In this document: piece after piece, positions 7,119 through 9,374 of the stretch
Position numbering within the stretch: the stretch's first letter is position 1
Layout of the letters: every line of letters begins with the position of its first letter
NCBI GenBank assembly: GCA_023436825.1
Contig: JAEZHS010000080.1
Coordinates: 1 to 9,374 of the forward strand
From: Pseudomonadota bacterium
GTDB taxonomy: Bacteria > Pseudomonadota > Alphaproteobacteria > Reyranellales > Reyranellaceae
DNA: 9,374 nucleotides
Direction of reading: 5' to 3'
Made by a program: the position numbers and the translations under genes
The notes under the pieces: generated by a model
Told to the model about the DNA's origin: nothing
Databases searched by the model: none
What the model saw: only the letters and a program-made list of their open reading frames with translations

Positions 7119-8105
7119 CTATGAGCTCATGGCCAGGACTGGCCGCGTCACCGTCTCCGAGCCGCCGCCCCAGATCGGCAGGTACGTCATCTTGTAGCCC
7201 GCACCGCCTGCGAGGATGGGATGGATGGCCTCGGCGGAGCGCGCAACACCCTGGCCCTGCTCGAACACGTATCGCTGCACGCGCAAAAGATCCCAGCCGT
7301 CGTGCCGCACGATCTTTTCTGCCATTTCCAGCGGCAGCAGGAAGACCTGCTCGCCGCGCTCGTTCTTGCGGTGCACGCTCGACATGACGATGCCGGCACG
7401 CATGCCCTCGACGATGGGCGAGAGGATGGCTTCGGGCGTGGCGCCTTCGCCGTCGCCCGGCAGCACTTCGGCGGTGCCTGAGACGCCCATCACGGTGACG
7501 GCGCTGGCGTCGGCGCCGAGACCGCGGCGCGCGGTCAGGGTGGGGAAGGGGCCATCGTTGCGCTCGGCGAAGCAGAACGTGTACTTGCCGGGCTGGCCCA
7601 TGGTCGCCATGTCGCCGGTCTCGGCGCGCGCGCCGCCGATGTTGCGCAGGCAGAGCTGCAGGGCTCGGCCGATGCTGGCGTTGGCGCGATTGCCCGGCCC
7701 CAGGCAGTTGGTGCCCGCATTGATGCCGAGCTTGCGCGCGATCGGTCCGTGCACGCACAGCGCCACGCACGCCGTGCCGGTCGTCGTGGCGATGCCTAAA
7801 AGGTTGAAATCGGGTTCGAGGATCGCTGCGCAGGCCGCCAGCACCACCGGCAGCTCGGCTGGCCGGCAGCCGGCGATGACGCATTGGTAGGCGACGGCGT
7901 CTGGTGTGATGTCGCCGAACATTGGCGGCATCATCCCGTGGGACTCGCCGCGGCCGGCGACACCGGCCACCATTGCCTCCAGGCGCCGCCGCGTCGGCGG
8001 CACCAGGGGCAGCCCATCCGACAGTTCGGCGTCGGCCAGGATCTGCTGTGCGTTCTCCCAGCCGGTCGGGTCATCGACGACCGGCCAGCCGCACCACTCC
8101 GTCAT
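7119..8105 (-). CDS. Cys-containing protein of unknown function, paralogue of the upstream 345-residue protein
   Basis: A 328-residue protein with no signal peptide or membrane segment that I can see. It aligns along nearly its whole length with the preceding 345-residue protein: SDGLPLVPPT (29-38), VIAGCRPAELPVV (76-88), NAGTNCLGPGNRANASIGRAL (129-149), GQPGKYTFCFAERN (170-183) and ARSAEAIHPILAGGAGY (288-304). Four cysteines are shared at matching positions: Cys80, Cys113, Cys134 and Cys178. Its C-terminus (PVLAMSS) is a little longer than the partner's and ends with TAG at 7119-7121. The ATG at 8105 overlaps the previous stop as ATGA, so the two are translationally coupled and may form a hetero-oligomer. 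Function is unknown; the invariant cysteines and the UGSC-type partner suggest thiol redox or reductive chemistry, which is inference. Confidence 0.88.
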   Translation of the reverse strand: MTEWCGWPVVDDPTGWENAQQILADAELSDGLPLVPPTRRRLEAMVAGVAGRGESHGMMPPMFGDITPDAVAYQCVIAGCRPAELPVVLAACAAILEPDFNLLGIATTTGTACVALCVHGPIARKLGINAGTNCLGPGNRANASIGRALQLCLRNIGGARAETGDMATMGQPGKYTFCFAERNDGPFPTLTARRGLGADASAVTVMGVSGTAEVLPGDGEGATPEAILSPIVEGMRAGIVMSSVHRKNERGEQVFLLPLEMAEKIVRHDGWDLLRVQRYVFEQGQGVARSAEAIHPILAGGAGYKMTYLPIWGGGSETVTRPVLAMSS

Positions 8106-9139
8106 CCGGCAATCCGGACGCAGGAGACCGTCGTGCCGCCGAACGACGGGATGAAGGCCGAGTGCTTGCCCGGTCCGCCGGCCACGGTGATGTGGATGTC
8201 GGCGGCAGAGCGGCCGATGGTGAACCAGTCGCCGTCCGGCATGTGGCCGGTGCTGGTGTAGGTGTCCTGGTTCTCCTTGGAGATGCGCGAGACATGGATG
8301 CGCGAGCGCTTGAACAGCTCCTCGCGGATGCTGTCGATCGTGTAGCCGTCGCGCTTCAGCGTCTGGGCATGCTCTGGGCCGATGATCACCAGCATCGGGC
8401 CCTTGCCATAGACGGTGTTGGCGCCCGGCGTCGACATCGAGCCCGCGAAGGTGGTCAGGAGGCCGTCACCGGTCGTGCTGCCGTGGTCGTTGAGATTGTG
8501 CGGGCCTTCGCCCGACATCACCGTCACCACGCTGTCGGTCGGCGCGAAGCCGCGCTGCACGTGGTAGGGCGTCCAGGGATTCTCTTCCTCGTTCTCGCCG
8601 AAGCAGAAGGTGAACTTGGCGGGATTGCCCTGGGTCGAGCGGTCCATCTCACCGGGCTTGGCGCCGGCGATGTTGAGCAGCATGAGGCCTAGCGCCCGGC
8701 CGATGGTGGCGTTGGCCTGCCAACCCTGGCCGAAGCAGTTCGAGCCGCAATTGATGTTGAGCTGCTTGCGGATCGGGCCGCTCACCATCACCACGGGCGC
8801 GCACGAATGCGTCGTCGCCAGCGAGCCGTGCAGGTTGTACTCGGGGTCGAGCACGGCGCGCAGCGCCGCCGTCACCACCGGGAAGTATTCCGGCTTGCAG
8901 CCCGCCATCACTGCATTGGCGGCCATGCTCTGCAGCGTCGGCACGACCTGGCGCGGCGGCACCGGCGGGATCGGCCGGTTGTCGCCACGCACGGTGTCGA
9001 CGAACTTCGCCACCTTCGCCTCGGTGGGCACGTAGAGCGGCATGCCGTCGCTCCAGCCCTGCGCGACGGCGAAGTCGTTGAAGGCCTCGACATCCATGTC
9101 GTCGATGTCGATCACTTCCTGCTCGGAGATGTCCTTCAT
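8102..9139 (-). CDS. Cys-containing protein of unknown function encoded beside a UGSC-type protein
   Basis: A 345-residue, apparently soluble protein. After an acidic N-terminus (DIDDMDVEAFNDFA) it has GWSDGMPLYVPT (28-39), VMAGCKPEYFPVV (77-89), TTHSCAPVVMVSGP (109-122), NCGSNCFGQGWQANATIGRAL (130-150), GNPAKFTFCFGENE (171-184) and GRSAADIHITVAGGPG (309-324). Cys81, Cys113, Cys135 and Cys179 are conserved in the downstream paralogue; Cys131 and Cys340 are not. The Gly/Asn-rich NCxGxGxxANAxIGRAL segment looks like a ligand or active-site loop. The ATG at 9139 overlaps the UGSC-type stop as ATGA, with GAGG about 10 nt upstream. I do not recognise a characterised family. Position immediately behind a UGSC-type gene suggests a subunit or partner of the same enzyme. 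Confidence 0.9.
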   Translation of the reverse strand: MKDISEQEVIDIDDMDVEAFNDFAVAQGWSDGMPLYVPTEAKVAKFVDTVRGDNRPIPPVPPRQVVPTLQSMAANAVMAGCKPEYFPVVTAALRAVLDPEYNLHGSLATTHSCAPVVMVSGPIRKQLNINCGSNCFGQGWQANATIGRALGLMLLNIAGAKPGEMDRSTQGNPAKFTFCFGENEEENPWTPYHVQRGFAPTDSVVTVMSGEGPHNLNDHGSTTGDGLLTTFAGSMSTPGANTVYGKGPMLVIIGPEHAQTLKRDGYTIDSIREELFKRSRIHVSRISKENQDTYTSTGHMPDGDWFTIGRSAADIHITVAGGPGKHSAFIPSFGGTTVSCVRIAG

Positions 9140-9374
9140 TTCGCCGTTGCCTCGGTCAGTCCCTTGGTTGCCGCTTCGATGCGCTCGCGCAGTTCGTCGG
9201 CGTTCAGGCCGCCGATGGGATGCTTCACGACGATCAGCCGCGGTTCAACCTTGCGGGCCTTGGCTTGCGCCAGGACCAGCGGCTTGAATGTCTCAGTGGC
9301 GATCACGTAGGCCGTGATGCCGCGCTTCTCGAGTTCGATGCTGTCGTGGAAACTCCACGATGAACAGCTTCCTC
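9136..9374 (-). CDS. UGSC-type protein, probable selenoprotein, 3' part only
   Basis: The 78 visible C-terminal residues run from GSCSSWSFHDSIELEKRGI at the window edge to TGA at 9136-9138. They match the UGSC family (Sec-Gly-Ser-Cys), followed by ITAYVIATETFKPLVLAQA, a basic segment (KARKVEPRLIVVKHPIGG, with the conserved HP-G) and a helical end. The codon before Gly is cut by the edge, but its last two bases read GA on this strand. UGA, CGA, AGA and GGA are possible; cysteine codons are not. With the hairpin directly behind it, UGA read as selenocysteine is the best explanation. The layout (UGxC, helix, GI-x-x-VIAT, then HP-G) recalls the selenocysteine region of glycine reductase GrdB, a resemblance by eye. 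It heads the visible part of a three-gene overlapping operon. Confidence 0.82.
   Translation of the reverse strand, partial: GSCSSWSFHDSIELEKRGITAYVIATETFKPLVLAQAKARKVEPRLIVVKHPIGGLNADELRERIEAATKGLTEATAK
9340..9368 (-). promoter_or_regulatory. Bacterial SECIS-type hairpin behind the presumed UGA codon
   Basis: On the - strand, GCUG pairs with CAGC, and above a four-base bulge (UUCA) UCGUGG pairs with CCACGA around the loop AGUUU. Numbering from the presumed U of UGA as 1, the loop is 22-26 with G23 and U24, the two loop bases needed for SelB binding in E. coli fdhF, and the bulge contains uridines at 12-13. The loop starts 19 nt after the UGA and has G in its first two bases, as expected of bacterial SECIS elements. 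It lies inside coding sequence, as usual in bacteria. Confidence 0.72.

Noticed and set aside
7922..8692. 256-residue open frame on the + strand
   Set aside because: Antisense to both Cys-rich paralogues, His/Arg-rich, no motif; a GC-rich shadow.

Overview
The window is GC-rich, densely packed bacterial DNA. Codon use, a Bug/TctC-type solute-binding protein, a Tat-like lipoprotein signal and GC-rich palindromic intergenic repeats fit an alphaproteobacterium of the Rhizobiales/Rhodospirillales type. That assignment is an inference; there is no rRNA, tRNA or phylogenetic marker here.

Region 1 (1-4249, + strand) is one tightly packed catabolic operon. It runs: 3' part of a dihydrodipicolinate-synthase-family aldolase, amidase-signature hydrolase, four-helix membrane protein of unknown function, amidohydrolase-2 family hydrolase, Bug/TctC periplasmic binding protein. 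Stops and starts overlap or lie within 10 nt. The set looks like capture and breakdown of an organic acid, amide or lactone; the substrate cannot be read from sequence.

Region 2 (4250-5550) is a decay zone. After a possible terminator hairpin and about 220 nt with no supportable gene, the - strand carries remnants of two sugar/glycerol-3-phosphate-type ABC permeases in the usual order, UgpA-like then UgpE-like. The UgpA-like copy lacks its N-terminal part and has a one-base frameshift. The UgpE-like copy has a large internal deletion and an in-frame stop lying inside a 50-bp imperfect palindrome. A second palindromic repeat sits just outside the broken end of the UgpA-like copy.

Region 3 (5588-6731) holds two divergent envelope genes: a 91-residue exported hypothetical (-) and a DUF2459/TIGR02117-type lipoprotein (+). 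A 12-bp perfect stem-loop follows the latter.

Region 4 (6761-9374, - strand) is the most interesting. It reads, in transcription order: the 3' part of a UGSC-type protein, a 345-residue Cys-containing protein, a 328-residue paralogue of it, and a decayed katG (catalase-peroxidase) tail. The three intact reading frames are joined by ATGA stop/start overlaps. At the window edge the first full codons of the UGSC-type gene read Gly-Ser-Cys, and the codon before them ends in GA, so it fits UGA (selenocysteine) and excludes cysteine. A hairpin right behind it has loop AGUUU, with G and U at the same distance from the UGA as G23/U24 of the E. coli fdhF SECIS. The likely reading is a selenoprotein operon with two accessory paralogues of unknown function.
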